Below, piece by piece: positions 1-8,136 of a stretch of 64,000 bases of DNA. The position numbers and the translations under genes are program-made. Each line of letters begins with the position of its first letter. The stretch's first letter is position 1. The notes beneath the pieces are model-generated. The model was not told the DNA's origin. It made no database searches and saw only the letters and a program-made list of their open reading frames with translations. This DNA comes from HGM13233 sp900762805. GTDB lineage: Bacteria > Bacillota > Clostridia > Oscillospirales > Ruminococcaceae. Location: positions 1 to 64,000 of the forward strand of contig CALKMA010000034.1 in NCBI GenBank assembly GCA_937993755.1, written 5' to 3'.

Positions 1-2
1 AC

Positions 3-236
3 TTTATGCCGTTGATCTACCAGATGAACGACATCGTAAAAGCAGAGGGCGATGATTACAGTTGCTACAGTGCAGATTCCAAAAAGATAATTGCATCCTG
101 CGCCAGTGTGGCTGTGAGTATCAAATCCGTTTTGGACACGCCGCTGCTGACGGATGACGGACTGCTGACAGACGCTTCGGAGGGAACTGCAACAAATATT
201 GAGGGTTTTTTGAAGAATCTGAAAATCCCATATTGA
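3..236 (+). CDS. C-terminal tail of an unknown protein (cut by window edge)
   Basis: An open frame runs from the window edge to a TGA at 234-236, so this is probably the last 77 or so codons of a gene that begins outside. An ATG lies at position 6 but has no visible ribosome binding site because the sequence starts there. The peptide begins MPLIYQMND, is mildly acidic and shows no membrane segment or catalytic motif that I recognise. Its composition is closer to AT-balanced than the GC-rich genes that follow. No function can be assigned from this fragment. Confidence 0.5.
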   Translation, partial: FMPLIYQMNDIVKAEGDDYSCYSADSKKIIASCASVAVSIKSVLDTPLLTDDGLLTDASEGTATNIEGFLKNLKIPY

Positions 237-250
237 TAAGTGATAACTTT

Positions 251-329
251 TGCAAAGTCGGCTGTCGGAAACGGCAGCCGCCCCGCCTATGGTATTTCGC
301 CCCGCCCCGCCTTCCGTTTCAGAAAGAAA
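251..329. repeat. Dispersed hairpin element, copy 1
   Basis: This stretch carries a GGCTGTC/GGCAGCC hairpin followed by TATGGTATTT and a CCTTCCG block. The same order of blocks recurs at 32688-32760. It lies in the 260-bp gap before rpsT and could act as a transcription end for the upstream gene, although it has no T-tract directly after the stem. The 213-nt open frame that crosses it has no coding signature. Confidence 0.4.
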
Positions 330-434
330 TGCCGGAAGGCCCGTCAAGCCGGCTGACGGATAGACGCTTTGCGGCGCAGGGCGCGGGACGCACGGCGGCC
401 TTGCAGACGCCCGAAAATTTTCTTGTCTCACCAC

Positions 435-463
435 TTGATTTTTAGGATCTTTGATGGTATGAT
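435..463 (+). promoter_or_regulatory. Promoter of rpsT
   Basis: TTGATT (435-440) and TATGAT (458-463) are separated by exactly 17 bp. The start codon of rpsT follows 34 bp later. Confidence 0.6.
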
Positions 464-496
464 TAAGGTTGCTAACGGCTAAAAGGAGGTGGAATC

Positions 497-757
497 ATGC
501 CCAATATCAAATCGCAGATCAAGCGTGTTCTGACCAGCAAAAAGTCCGCCGAAGCTAACAAGGCGATCAAGTCTGAATATAAGACCAATCTTAAAAAGGC
601 AACCGCCGCCCTTGAAGCGAAATCCGGCAACACTGCTGAGGTTCTGAATGACGCGTTTTCGACGGTCGATCGCGCCGCCGGGAAAGGCGTCATTTCAAAG
701 AACGCCGCTGCCCACAAGAAGGCACAGCTTTCCAAACTGGCTGCCAAAGCCGAATAA
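497..757 (+). CDS. rpsT: 30S ribosomal protein S20
   Basis: An 86-residue protein beginning MPNIKSQIKRV, the characteristic S20 start, followed by lysine/alanine-rich helices (KKSAEANKAIKSEYKT, and AAAHKKAQLSKLAAK at the C-terminus). S20 binds 16S rRNA in the body of the small ribosomal subunit. Length and composition match the family. A strong AAGGAGG ribosome binding site sits a few bases before the ATG. The gene has its own promoter and is followed directly by a terminator, so it is a single-gene transcript, as is common for rpsT. Confidence 0.97.
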   Translation: MPNIKSQIKRVLTSKKSAEANKAIKSEYKTNLKKATAALEAKSGNTAEVLNDAFSTVDRAAGKGVISKNAAAHKKAQLSKLAAKAE

Positions 758-760
758 CGA

Positions 761-796
761 AAATGGCCAAGGGTTTTGCTCTTGGTTATTTTTTTG
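761..796 (+). terminator. rpsT terminator
   Basis: A CCAAG/CTTGG stem with a short loop is flanked by A-rich and T-rich arms and ends in TTATTTTTTT just after the rpsT stop codon. Confidence 0.75.
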
Positions 797-1045
797 CTCC
801 GAAGCGCCCTGCGCGGGCGCTGACGGCCGTGGGGCTTCACCGGCCGCGGCGCCTGCTTTCCGCCGCGCCCGGCTTACGTGGCCGCGCCCCGTTCGCCCCG
901 CCCGCTTCTCTGTGCCGGCTTTGTGCCTGCCCGCCGGCGGCAGCCGTCCGGCGCCGTGCCGCCGGCCTGCCTTTGCTGTCCGGCGCTGTTTCCCGCGGCT
1001 TCTTCTCTTTTCCGCCGCGTCGGACGAAAATTCATCATTTTGGTC

Positions 1046-1074
1046 TTGCATATCGAGTTCGTTAAATATATAAT
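1046..1074 (+). promoter_or_regulatory. Promoter of the pgk-tpiA fusion
   Basis: TTGCAT (1046-1051) and a perfect TATAAT (1069-1074) with 17-bp spacing. The leader to the ATG at 1138 is about 57 nt. The 250 bp between the rpsT terminator and this promoter is very GC-rich and shows no gene. Confidence 0.75.
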
Positions 1075-1137
1075 AATATCTGGTCTGATCATTATTATCG
1101 TCAATAATAAGAACGCCAAAATCACCGGAGGTTTCAA

Positions 1138-3096
1138 ATGGATGTATTGAAAAAAATGTCGATCGAGGATATCGACGTAAACGGCAAAAGGGTCCTTGTC
1201 CGCTGCGATTTCAACGTCCCCATCAAGGGCGGCAAGATCACCAATGACAAGCGCATCGTCGCCAGTCTTCCCACCATTCAATATCTGCTGAGCCATGGGG
1301 CCAAGGTCATCCTCTGCTCGCATCTGGGCCGCCCCAAGGGCGAGTTCAACATGGACTATTCGCTGGCGCCCGTCGCCGCCCGCCTGTCCGAGCTGCTGGG
1401 TCAGCCGGTCGAAATGGCCAAGGACATCATCGGCGAGGACGCCGCCGCCAAGGCCGCCGCGCTCAAGAGCGGCGAGGTCATGCTGCTTGAAAACGTCCGC
1501 TTCCACAAGGAGGAGGAAAAGAACGATCTGGGCTTCGCCGAAAAGCTGGCCTCGCTGGCTGAGATCTATGTCAATGACGCCTTCGGCACCGCCCACCGCG
1601 CCCATGCCTCCACGGCCGGCGTCGCCGGGTATCTGCCGGCTGTCTGCGGCTATCTGATCCAGAAGGAGATCAGCGTCATGGGCAAGGCTCTGGCCGATCC
1701 CAAGCGCCCGTTCGTCGCCGTTCTCGGCGGCGCCAAGGTCTCCGACAAGCTCAACGTCATCAACAACCTGCTCGACAAGGTCGATACCCTCATCATCGGC
1801 GGCGGCATGGCCTATACCTTCCTCGCCGCCAAGGGCTACGGCATCGGCACCAGCCTGTTCGACGGTGAAAAGGTCGGCTACTGCAAGGATATGATGGCCA
1901 AGGCCGAGGCCAGGGGCGTCAAGCTGCTGCTGCCGGTCGATACCGTTGTGACCGCCTCCTTCCCCGACCCCATCGACGCCCCCGTTGCGTGCGAGACGGT
2001 CGATTCCACCGCCATCCCGTCCGACATGATGGGCATGGATATCGGCAAAAAGACCCGCGCGCTGTTTGCCGCGGCCGTCAAGGAGGCCGGCACCGTTGTG
2101 TGGAACGGCCCGATGGGCGTCTTTGAGAACCCGACCCTTGCCAAGGGCACCATGGCCGTCGCCGAGGCGATGGCCGAATCGAGCGCTATCACCATCATCG
2201 GCGGCGGCGACTCGGCAGCTGCCGTCGAGCAGCTCGGCTATGCCGATAAAATGACTCATGTCAGCACCGGCGGCGGCGCCTCCCTTGAATTCCTTGAGGG
2301 GCTTGAGCTGCCCGGCATCGCCGCGCTGATGGAAAAGAAAACGGCGCGCGAAACGGTCATTGCCGGCAACTGGAAGATGAACAAGACCGCCAAGGAGGCC
2401 GGCAAGCTGCTGGACGCCATGCTGCCGCTGGTCGCCGGCGCGAAATGCCGGGTCATTGTCGGTGTGCCCTTCCTTGATATTGCTACCGCTGTCAAAAAGT
2501 GCGCCGGCACCAACGTCGAGGTGGCCGCCCAGAACTGCCACTTCAAGTGGAGCGGCGCCTACACCGGCGAGGTCAGCGCCCCCATGCTGGTCGAGGCCGG
2601 CGTCAAATACGCCATTGTCGGCCACAGCGAGCGCCGCCAGTATTTCGGCGAGACCGATGAGACTGTCAATCTCCGTGCCAGGGCTGTCGTTCACGCCGGG
2701 TTGTCGCCCATCGTCTGCGTCGGCGAAACGCTGGAGGAGCGCGAGGCCGGCAAGACCGCCGAGGTGCTCAGCCGTCAGACAAGGAAAGCGCTGGAGGGCA
2801 TCAGCGAGTATCAGCTCAACCGTGTTATCATCGCCTATGAGCCGGTCTGGGCTATCGGCACCGGTAAGACCGCCACGGCTGACCAGGCCGACGAGGGCTG
2901 CCGGATCATCCGCGACACCGTCGCCGAGCTTTACGGCGAAAAGGCGGCCGACCTGCTGACCGTCCAGTACGGCGGCTCGATGAACGCCAAGAACTGCGCC
3001 GAGCTGCTCTCGAAGCCCAATGTTGACGGCGGTCTGATCGGCGGCGCCTCCCTCAAGGCAGAGGATTTCGCAGCCATCGTCGCCGCGGCCGAATAA
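1138..3096 (+). CDS. pgk-tpiA: Bifunctional phosphoglycerate kinase / triosephosphate isomerase
   Basis: One uninterrupted 652-residue frame holds two glycolytic enzymes. Residues 1 to about 398 are phosphoglycerate kinase: VLVRCDFNVPI at the N-terminus, SHLGRPKG, the glycine-rich VLGGAKVSDKL and the GGGDSAAA nucleotide segment. From about residue 402 the protein is triosephosphate isomerase: NWKMNKT (catalytic Lys), VGHSERR (His), AYEPVWAIGTGKTA (Glu and loop 6) and YGGSMN. The linker is only a few residues (MEKKTARETV). It converts 1,3-bisphosphoglycerate to 3-phosphoglycerate with ATP formation and interconverts the triose phosphates. PGK-TIM fusions are known from Thermotoga. All catalytic residues I can check are present, so both halves look active. 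A GGAGG site precedes the ATG, and gpmI lies 64 bp downstream. Confidence 0.96.
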   Translation: MDVLKKMSIEDIDVNGKRVLVRCDFNVPIKGGKITNDKRIVASLPTIQYLLSHGAKVILCSHLGRPKGEFNMDYSLAPVAARLSELLGQPVEMAKDIIGEDAAAKAAALKSGEVMLLENVRFHKEEEKNDLGFAEKLASLAEIYVNDAFGTAHRAHASTAGVAGYLPAVCGYLIQKEISVMGKALADPKRPFVAVLGGAKVSDKLNVINNLLDKVDTLIIGGGMAYTFLAAKGYGIGTSLFDGEKVGYCKDMMAKAEARGVKLLLPVDTVVTASFPDPIDAPVACETVDSTAIPSDMMGMDIGKKTRALFAAAVKEAGTVVWNGPMGVFENPTLAKGTMAVAEAMAESSAITIIGGGDSAAAVEQLGYADKMTHVSTGGGASLEFLEGLELPGIAALMEKKTARETVIAGNWKMNKTAKEAGKLLDAMLPLVAGAKCRVIVGVPFLDIATAVKKCAGTNVEVAAQNCHFKWSGAYTGEVSAPMLVEAGVKYAIVGHSERRQYFGETDETVNLRARAVVHAGLSPIVCVGETLEEREAGKTAEVLSRQTRKALEGISEYQLNRVIIAYEPVWAIGTGKTATADQADEGCRIIRDTVAELYGEKAADLLTVQYGGSMNAKNCAELLSKPNVDGGLIGGASLKAEDFAAIVAAAE

Positions 3097-3111
3097 CGAC
3101 GCATTTTGCAA

Positions 3112-3145
3112 CGGGCGGGCGCTGTCGGCCCGCCCGCTTTCCTTT
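3112..3145 (+). terminator. GC hairpin between pgk-tpiA and gpmI
   Basis: A perfect 9-bp CGGGCGGGC stem with a 7-nt loop is followed by CTTTCCTTTC. It sits in the 64-bp gap and may partly terminate or process the transcript; gpmI has no clear promoter of its own, so read-through is expected. Confidence 0.45.
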
Positions 3146-3160
3146 CAGAAAGGCATCACC

Positions 3161-4678
3161 ATGAAAAAACCTGTTATGCTTATGATCCTGGACGGCTTCG
3201 GCTACAGCACCGAAACGCGCGGCAACGCCATTCTCGCCGCCAGGACGCCCAGCCTTGACCGTCTGTTTGCCGACTGGCCCACCGTGCTGATCGGAGCCTC
3301 CGGCCTTGACGTCGGCCTGCCCGACGGCCAGATGGGCAACAGCGAGGTCGGCCACACCAACATGGGCGCCGGCCGCATCGTCTATCAGGATCTGACCGCC
3401 ATCACCAAGGATATCCAGGACGGCGTGTTCTTTGACAACGAGGTGCTGACAGGCGCCATGAAAAAGGCCGTCGAGACCGGCAAGGCGGTGCATCTTTACG
3501 GCCTGCTGTCCGACGGCGGTGTCCACAGCCACATCACCCACCTGTTCGCGCTCATCGACATGGCCAAAAGGCAGGGCGTCGAAAAGCTGTATATCCACTG
3601 CTTTATGGACGGCCGCGACGTCGATCCCATGTCGGGCAAGGGCTTTATCGAGCAGCTTCAGGCCAAGTGCGCCGAGGCGGGTCTCGGCCGTATTGCCACC
3701 ATCTCCGGCCGCTACTACGCCATGGACCGCGATAAGCACTACGACCGCATCCAGAAGGCCTACGATGCGATGGTCTGCGGCGAGGGCGTGCAGAACCCCG
3801 ACCCCGTCGATGCCATGCAGAAAAGCTATGACGCCGGTGTGACCGATGAGTTCGTCATCCCCGTCGTGGTAGACCCGGAGGGCACCATCAAGGAGGGCGA
3901 TTCCGTCATCTTTTATGATTTCCGTCCCGACCGCGCCCGCCAGATTACCCGCGCCTTTGCCGACCACGATCTGACCGGCCTTGACCGCCGCTTCGGCTGC
4001 TTCCCGGTCAATTATGTCTGCTTTACCGTCTACGACGCCACCATCCCCAATGTTTCGGTTGCTTTCCCGCCCAAGGATCTCAAGAACACGCTGGGCGAAT
4101 ACCTCAGCGACAACGGCCTGACGCAGCTGCGCATCGCCGAGACCGAGAAATACGCCCATGTGACCTTCTTCTTTAATGGCGGCCGCGAGGAGCCCTACGA
4201 CGGCGAGGACCGCATCCTTGTCAAGTCGCCGGGCGTCGCCACCTATGATCTGCAGCCGGAAATGAGCGCTTACCCCGTCACCGACAAGGTGCTGGAGGCC
4301 ATCGCTTCCGACAAATACGATGCCATCGTCCTTAACTTTGCCAACTGCGACATGGTCGGCCACACCGGCGTTTTTGAGGCGGCCGTCAAGGCCGTTGAGG
4401 CGGTGGACACCTGCGTCGGCCGTATCGCTGACGCCATGCTGGCCAAGGGCGGCGTCATTCTACTGACGGCCGACCACGGCAACGCCGATAAGATGCTCGA
4501 CGAAAAGGGCCATCCCTTTACGGCGCACACCACCAACCCCGTGCGCTTCACGACGGTCGGTCGGCACTGCCATCTGCGCGAGGGAGGCCGTCTGGCCGAC
4601 ATCGCTCCCACCATGCTTCAGATCCTCGGTCTGCCCGTCCCGCCGGAGATGGACGGCAAGTCGCTGATCGACGGCTGA
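3161..4678 (+). CDS. gpmI: 2,3-bisphosphoglycerate-independent phosphoglycerate mutase
   Basis: A 505-residue protein of the cofactor-independent, Mn-dependent mutase family, which converts 3-phosphoglycerate to 2-phosphoglycerate in glycolysis. The N-terminus MLMILDGFGYS carries the first metal aspartate, GQMGNSEVGHTNMGAGR carries the catalytic serine region, FMDGRDVDP and ISGRYYAMDRD follow, and LTADHGNADKM plus HTTNPVRF near the C-terminus supply the remaining metal ligands. Length is typical (about 510). AGAAAGG lies before the ATG. It follows the PGK-TIM gene, so three consecutive glycolytic activities are grouped here. Confidence 0.97.
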   Translation: MKKPVMLMILDGFGYSTETRGNAILAARTPSLDRLFADWPTVLIGASGLDVGLPDGQMGNSEVGHTNMGAGRIVYQDLTAITKDIQDGVFFDNEVLTGAMKKAVETGKAVHLYGLLSDGGVHSHITHLFALIDMAKRQGVEKLYIHCFMDGRDVDPMSGKGFIEQLQAKCAEAGLGRIATISGRYYAMDRDKHYDRIQKAYDAMVCGEGVQNPDPVDAMQKSYDAGVTDEFVIPVVVDPEGTIKEGDSVIFYDFRPDRARQITRAFADHDLTGLDRRFGCFPVNYVCFTVYDATIPNVSVAFPPKDLKNTLGEYLSDNGLTQLRIAETEKYAHVTFFFNGGREEPYDGEDRILVKSPGVATYDLQPEMSAYPVTDKVLEAIASDKYDAIVLNFANCDMVGHTGVFEAAVKAVEAVDTCVGRIADAMLAKGGVILLTADHGNADKMLDEKGHPFTAHTTNPVRFTTVGRHCHLREGGRLADIAPTMLQILGLPVPPEMDGKSLIDG

Positions 4679-4681
4679 GGC

Positions 4682-4710
4682 TTGCATATTTTCCCCGAAT
4701 AGGGTAAAAT
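4682..4710 (+). promoter_or_regulatory. Promoter of the small membrane protein gene
   Basis: TTGCAT (4682-4687) and TAAAAT (4705-4710) with 17-bp spacing, placed directly after the gpmI stop codon. Confidence 0.65.
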
Positions 4711-4741
4711 AATAGTATCATTCATTCTGGAGGTCAAAACT

Positions 4742-4954
4742 ATGAAAAAAGTTCTTAGTATCATTGGCGCTGTCGTCGTACTGGCCGGCGCTGTGGCCGG
4801 CTTGCTGATCTACCTCAAGAAGAAAGGCATCATCGAATTTGAATACGGCAGCCCCGACGACGGTACGCTGGAGTTCGAATGCCACTGCGGCGAGGAAAGC
4901 GAACAGGAAGAGCCGGCTGAACAGGCCGAGGACACGGAAAAGACCGAGGAGTAA
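4742..4954 (+). CDS. Small single-pass membrane protein with acidic tail
   Basis: A 70-residue protein. Residues 5-24 form one hydrophobic segment (SIIGAVVVLAGAVAGLLIYL), followed by three lysines and a strongly acidic C-terminal half ending EEPAEQAEDTEKTEE. By the positive-inside rule the acidic tail should be cytoplasmic. A CHC motif sits in the middle. It has its own promoter, a TCTGGAGGT binding site and a strong terminator, so it is a real single-gene unit. I do not recognise a named family; similar short membrane anchors are common in Clostridia and their role is unknown. Confidence 0.75.
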   Translation: MKKVLSIIGAVVVLAGAVAGLLIYLKKKGIIEFEYGSPDDGTLEFECHCGEESEQEEPAEQAEDTEKTEE

Positions 4955-5031
4955 ATACCTCACTTTGCCGCGGGGCCGATGGGTCCGGTGCCGGCGGCTG
5001 AAGAGCTGACCGGACAAAAGAAAACAGAGCA

Positions 5032-5066
5032 GGGCAGGCGGCCGGATGGCCGCCTGCCCTTTGTCT
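5032..5066 (+). terminator. Strong terminator after the small membrane protein
   Basis: A perfect 12-bp stem GGGCAGGCGGCC with a GGAT loop is followed by TTTGTCTT. Confidence 0.8.
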
Positions 5067-5071
5067 TGGTA

Positions 5072-5122
5072 CGTCCGGCGCAGGTCGCGCCCAATGTTCT
5101 CAAATGGATTTTGTTTTGAGGC
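5072..5122. repeat. 51-bp direct repeat, copy 1
   Basis: A 51-bp block containing GGTCGCGCCC and TTCTCAAAT...TTTTGAG recurs at 5206-5256 with three mismatches. The CTCAAA/TTTGAG part can form a small hairpin. Confidence 0.7.
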
Positions 5123-5205
5123 GCGGGCCGCCGCCTTGCCGTTCAATACGAGCCATGCCTGATGCTTTCAAGCAGGCCATGCCCTGAGAGGCTGAGCCGC
5201 CTTGC

Positions 5206-5256
5206 CGTCCGGTGCAGGTCGCGCCCGATGTTCTCAAATAGATTTTGTTTTGAGGC
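5206..5256. repeat. 51-bp direct repeat, copy 2
   Basis: Second copy of the block at 5072-5122, offset by 134 bp and in the same orientation. It ends about 100 bp before the V-ATPase promoter. Confidence 0.7.
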
Positions 5257-5353
5257 ACCAAGCTCCGCTTCCCGGCAGAAGCCGCGCGGCGTTACGAATT
5301 CTTTACAGATGTAAGCTTTTGATCGGTTTTCCCGCCTGTCGGAATTCTTTAGC

Positions 5354-5382
5354 TTGCAGTGGCGTTCCGTTTATGTTAAAAT
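5354..5382 (+). promoter_or_regulatory. Promoter of the V-type ATPase operon
   Basis: TTGCAG (5354-5359) and TAAAAT (5377-5382) with 17-bp spacing, 36 bp before the first ATG of the operon. No second promoter is evident within the operon. Confidence 0.65.
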
Positions 5383-5417
5383 AGACCTGATTTCGTAGTT
5401 TTACGCGAGGTTATTTC

Positions 5418-5726
5418 ATGGAGCTTTTAGAACGCATCAAACAACAGGAGCAGCAGGCCGCCGAGCTTCGGGCCGCTGCCGCCGAGCAGGCGCGGGAGAT
5501 CCTCGCTGAGAGTGAGCGCAGCACCGCCGAGCTTCTCAAGCAGCGCGCCGCCGCCTTCCGCGAGCAGCGCACCGCCGCGCTTGAGAAGGCGCGGCAGACC
5601 GCCAAAGAAGAAGCCGGCCGGCTGCTTCAGTCCTCCGGGGCTGCGGATGAAACGGCCGTTGCGGCCGTCAGTGCCCGTATCCCCGATATTTCGCACTTCA
5701 TCGCCGGGGAGGTCATGCGCCTATGA
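5418..5726 (+). CDS. V-type ATPase subunit H/G-like (peripheral stalk)
   Basis: A 102-residue, almost wholly helical protein rich in Ala, Glu, Gln and Arg, starting MELLERIKQQEQQAAELRAA. It has the heptad-like pattern of the short stalk subunit (NtpH/AhaH type) that pairs with subunit E to form the peripheral stator of V/A-type ATPases. No catalytic motif is expected. It is the first gene of the operon and its end overlaps the start of the subunit I gene. Family sequence identity is low in general, so the call rests on length, coiled-coil character and position. Confidence 0.75.
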   Translation: MELLERIKQQEQQAAELRAAAAEQAREILAESERSTAELLKQRAAAFREQRTAALEKARQTAKEEAGRLLQSSGAADETAVAAVSARIPDISHFIAGEVMRL

Positions 5727-7594
5727 TCCTTGCCATGAAAAAGATCAGGGTCTTTGCTCTGCGCAGCGATCGTGACGCCATCCTCAAAAGCCTGCAAAGG
5801 CACGCGGTCATGATGATCGAATCGACCGATGCCACGGCGCCCGATGACCGCCTTGATGAGGCGCGCCGCCGGGAAACTGAGGCGGCCGACGCCATCAAGT
5901 ACCTTGCCCCTTATTCCAATGAAAAGAGCGGGCTGCTGACACCGCTGCCGGAGGTCGGGCTCGACGCCATTATCGCCTCGGCCGGAAACGGAGCCATTGC
6001 CGCGGAGGCACGCGCCATCCGCGATGAGGCGGCCGGCCTCACGGCTGAGATCACCGCGTGGAACGGGCTGCTCAAGCAGGCCGCCCCGTGGGCCGACTGC
6101 CCGCTGACGGCGGCCGACCTTGCCGGTACGGCAAGCTGCACCGTTTTTACCGGTTATTTGCCCGGCTCGGCCGCCGCACAGACGGCGCAGGCCGTCGATG
6201 AGCTGGCCGCCGTGCTCGACAGCTACGATGTGCAGGGCACCTATCAGGCCGTTTCGGCCGTCTGCCTGCGGGCGCAGGCCGGCGAGGTGCTGGCGCTGCT
6301 CAAGCGCGCCGGCTTCATGAGCTTTTCGCTGCCGGCCGAGGCAGGAACGATGGGCGATTATATCCGCGCCATTGAGCATAAGATTGCGGACGCGCAGGCG
6401 CGCATCGACACACTGACCGATCGGGCCAGGGAGCTTGGCGGCCAGACCGGGGAGCTCAAGCTGCTCTATGACAGCCGCAAGGCTGAATGCGATCGTTACG
6501 CTGCCCCCGTTGCCACCACCGACGCGACCTTCTATCTGACCGGCTGGGTGCTGGAGGAGCGGCAGGAGGAGGTGGCTGCGGCTGTCGCCGAGGCGACCGA
6601 CGTCTACGAGGTCGAGCTTTCCGAGCCGTCCGACGGTGAGCAGCCGCCCACGCAGGTGCGCAACAACAGGCTGGTCGAGCCGTTCGAGACCATCACCGAT
6701 ATGTTCAGCCGCCCCAATCCCAACGAGGGCATCGACCCCAACCCGGTCATGGCGCCGTGGTACTGGATCATCTTCGGCATGATGATGGCTGACGCCGGCT
6801 ACGGTCTGCTGATGGCCATCATGTTCGGCGTCTATCTCAAATTCAAAAAGCCGCGCGGCGATTTCGGCAAGCTGGTGCGGGTGCTGCTGTACAGCAGCGT
6901 CACGACGGCCATCTGGGGCGTCCTGTTCGGCAGCTACTTCGGCGAGTCGCTGCTGCCGCCGGTGCTGTTTGCCCCGCTTGAGAACCCCATGCCGATGCTG
7001 CTTTTGTCGTTTGCGCTGGGGGCGCTGCACATATTCTGCGGCCTCATCGTCAATGCCGTCGAGCATTTCCGCCACGGCGAGTGGCAGCAGGCGCTCGGCT
7101 GCGACTTCGGCTGGATCATCCTCATCGTCGGCCTGCCGCTCATGGTGCTGCCGGCCACGGCTGACATCGGCAAATATATGGCGCTCGGCGGGCTGGCGCT
7201 CATCCTTCTGTTTACCGGCGGCGGGGTCAGGAACCCCTTTAAGAGGCTGATGGCCGGGGTGTCGTCGCTCACCGGCGTCACCGGGTATATGAGCGATATC
7301 CTGTCCTACTCCCGCATCGTGGCGCTGATGCTGGCAAGCGGCGTTGTGGCTATGGTCATGAACATCCTTGCGGGCATGGTAGCCGACATGCCGGTCGTTG
7401 GCGTTGTGCTGTCGCTGGCGGTCTACGCCGTTGGCCACATCTTCAATCTGGTCTTGGGCCTGCTTTCGGCGTATGTCCACGCCAGCAGGCTGCAATACAT
7501 CGAGTTCTTCGGCAAGTTCTATGAGGGCGGCGGCTATCTGTTCGAGCCGCTCTCCTACCGGCCGACCTACTCGGTCCTGTCCGAAACGAAATAA
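5723..7594 (+). CDS. ntpI: V-type ATPase subunit I (a-subunit, ion channel and stator)
   Basis: A 623-residue protein. The N-terminal half (to about 330) is soluble with coiled-coil arms, and the C-terminal half has seven or so membrane helices beginning PWYWIIFGMMMADAGYGLLMAIMFG. The segment SYSRIVALMLASG contains the conserved arginine that faces the rotor ring, and HIFNLVLGLLSAYVHASRLQYIEFFGKFYEGGG is the family C-terminal signature. It forms the ion half-channels and anchors the stalk. The start at 5723 overlaps the preceding gene; ATG 5735 (MKKIRVFAL) is an equally good alternative. Confidence 0.95.
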   Translation: MILAMKKIRVFALRSDRDAILKSLQRHAVMMIESTDATAPDDRLDEARRRETEAADAIKYLAPYSNEKSGLLTPLPEVGLDAIIASAGNGAIAAEARAIRDEAAGLTAEITAWNGLLKQAAPWADCPLTAADLAGTASCTVFTGYLPGSAAAQTAQAVDELAAVLDSYDVQGTYQAVSAVCLRAQAGEVLALLKRAGFMSFSLPAEAGTMGDYIRAIEHKIADAQARIDTLTDRARELGGQTGELKLLYDSRKAECDRYAAPVATTDATFYLTGWVLEERQEEVAAAVAEATDVYEVELSEPSDGEQPPTQVRNNRLVEPFETITDMFSRPNPNEGIDPNPVMAPWYWIIFGMMMADAGYGLLMAIMFGVYLKFKKPRGDFGKLVRVLLYSSVTTAIWGVLFGSYFGESLLPPVLFAPLENPMPMLLLSFALGALHIFCGLIVNAVEHFRHGEWQQALGCDFGWIILIVGLPLMVLPATADIGKYMALGGLALILLFTGGGVRNPFKRLMAGVSSLTGVTGYMSDILSYSRIVALMLASGVVAMVMNILAGMVADMPVVGVVLSLAVYAVGHIFNLVLGLLSAYVHASRLQYIEFFGKFYEGGGYLFEPLSYRPTYSVLSETK

Positions 7595-7632
7595 AGTATA
7601 CAAAGAGTAAATTATTTGGAGGTTTATTCAAA

Positions 7633-8109
7633 ATGACTCTCGGACTTATCCTTGCAATTACCGGTGCGGCGCTGGCCGCAGTGCTTCCGGGCATCGGCTC
7701 GGCCTATGGCGTGCGTCTCGGCGGTCAGGCGGCTGCCGGCGTGCTGTCGGAGCAGCCGGAGCTGTTCGGCAAGCTGCTGGTTATCCAGGCGCTGCCCGGT
7801 ACGCAGGGCATCTACGGCTTCCTGACCGCTGTTCTGGTCATGATCAAGCTGAATATGCTGGGCGGAAGCCCCATCCAGATCGACACGGCCACCGGCGTTT
7901 CCTTCCTGCTGGCCTGTCTGCCCATTGCCATCGTCGGTCTGATTTCGGCCATCTATCAGGCGCAGACTGCCGTGGCCGCCATCCACATGACCGCCAAGCA
8001 GCCCAGTGCCTCGGCCCGCGGCATTACCATGACGGCTCTTGTTGAGACCTATGCTATTCTGGCGCTGCTGATTTCGATCCTGCTGGTCTTCTTTGGCATC
8101 AACCTTTAA
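7633..8109 (+). CDS. ntpK: V-type ATPase subunit K (proteolipid rotor ring)
   Basis: A 158-residue protein with four membrane helices in two hairpins, the double-hairpin form of Enterococcus hirae NtpK. The residues that bind Na+ in that enzyme have clear counterparts: Thr57 and Gln58 in LPGTQG, Gln109 in the third helix (SAIYQAQ) and Glu138 in ALVETYAIL. Only the second hairpin has the ion-binding carboxylate. By this signature the complex is predicted to move Na+ rather than H+. A GGAGG site precedes the ATG. Confidence 0.95.
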   Translation: MTLGLILAITGAALAAVLPGIGSAYGVRLGGQAAAGVLSEQPELFGKLLVIQALPGTQGIYGFLTAVLVMIKLNMLGGSPIQIDTATGVSFLLACLPIAIVGLISAIYQAQTAVAAIHMTAKQPSASARGITMTALVETYAILALLISILLVFFGINL

Positions 8110-8136
8110 TCCCAAGTCTTTGCCGGAGGTCATTTT

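Noticed and set aside
233..445. A 70-codon frame before rpsT
   Set aside because: It starts inside the previous gene without a binding site and crosses the hairpin element and the rpsT promoter region.
874..3111. A 745-codon minus-strand frame opposite the pgk-tpiA fusion
   Set aside because: Shadow frame produced by high third-position GC.
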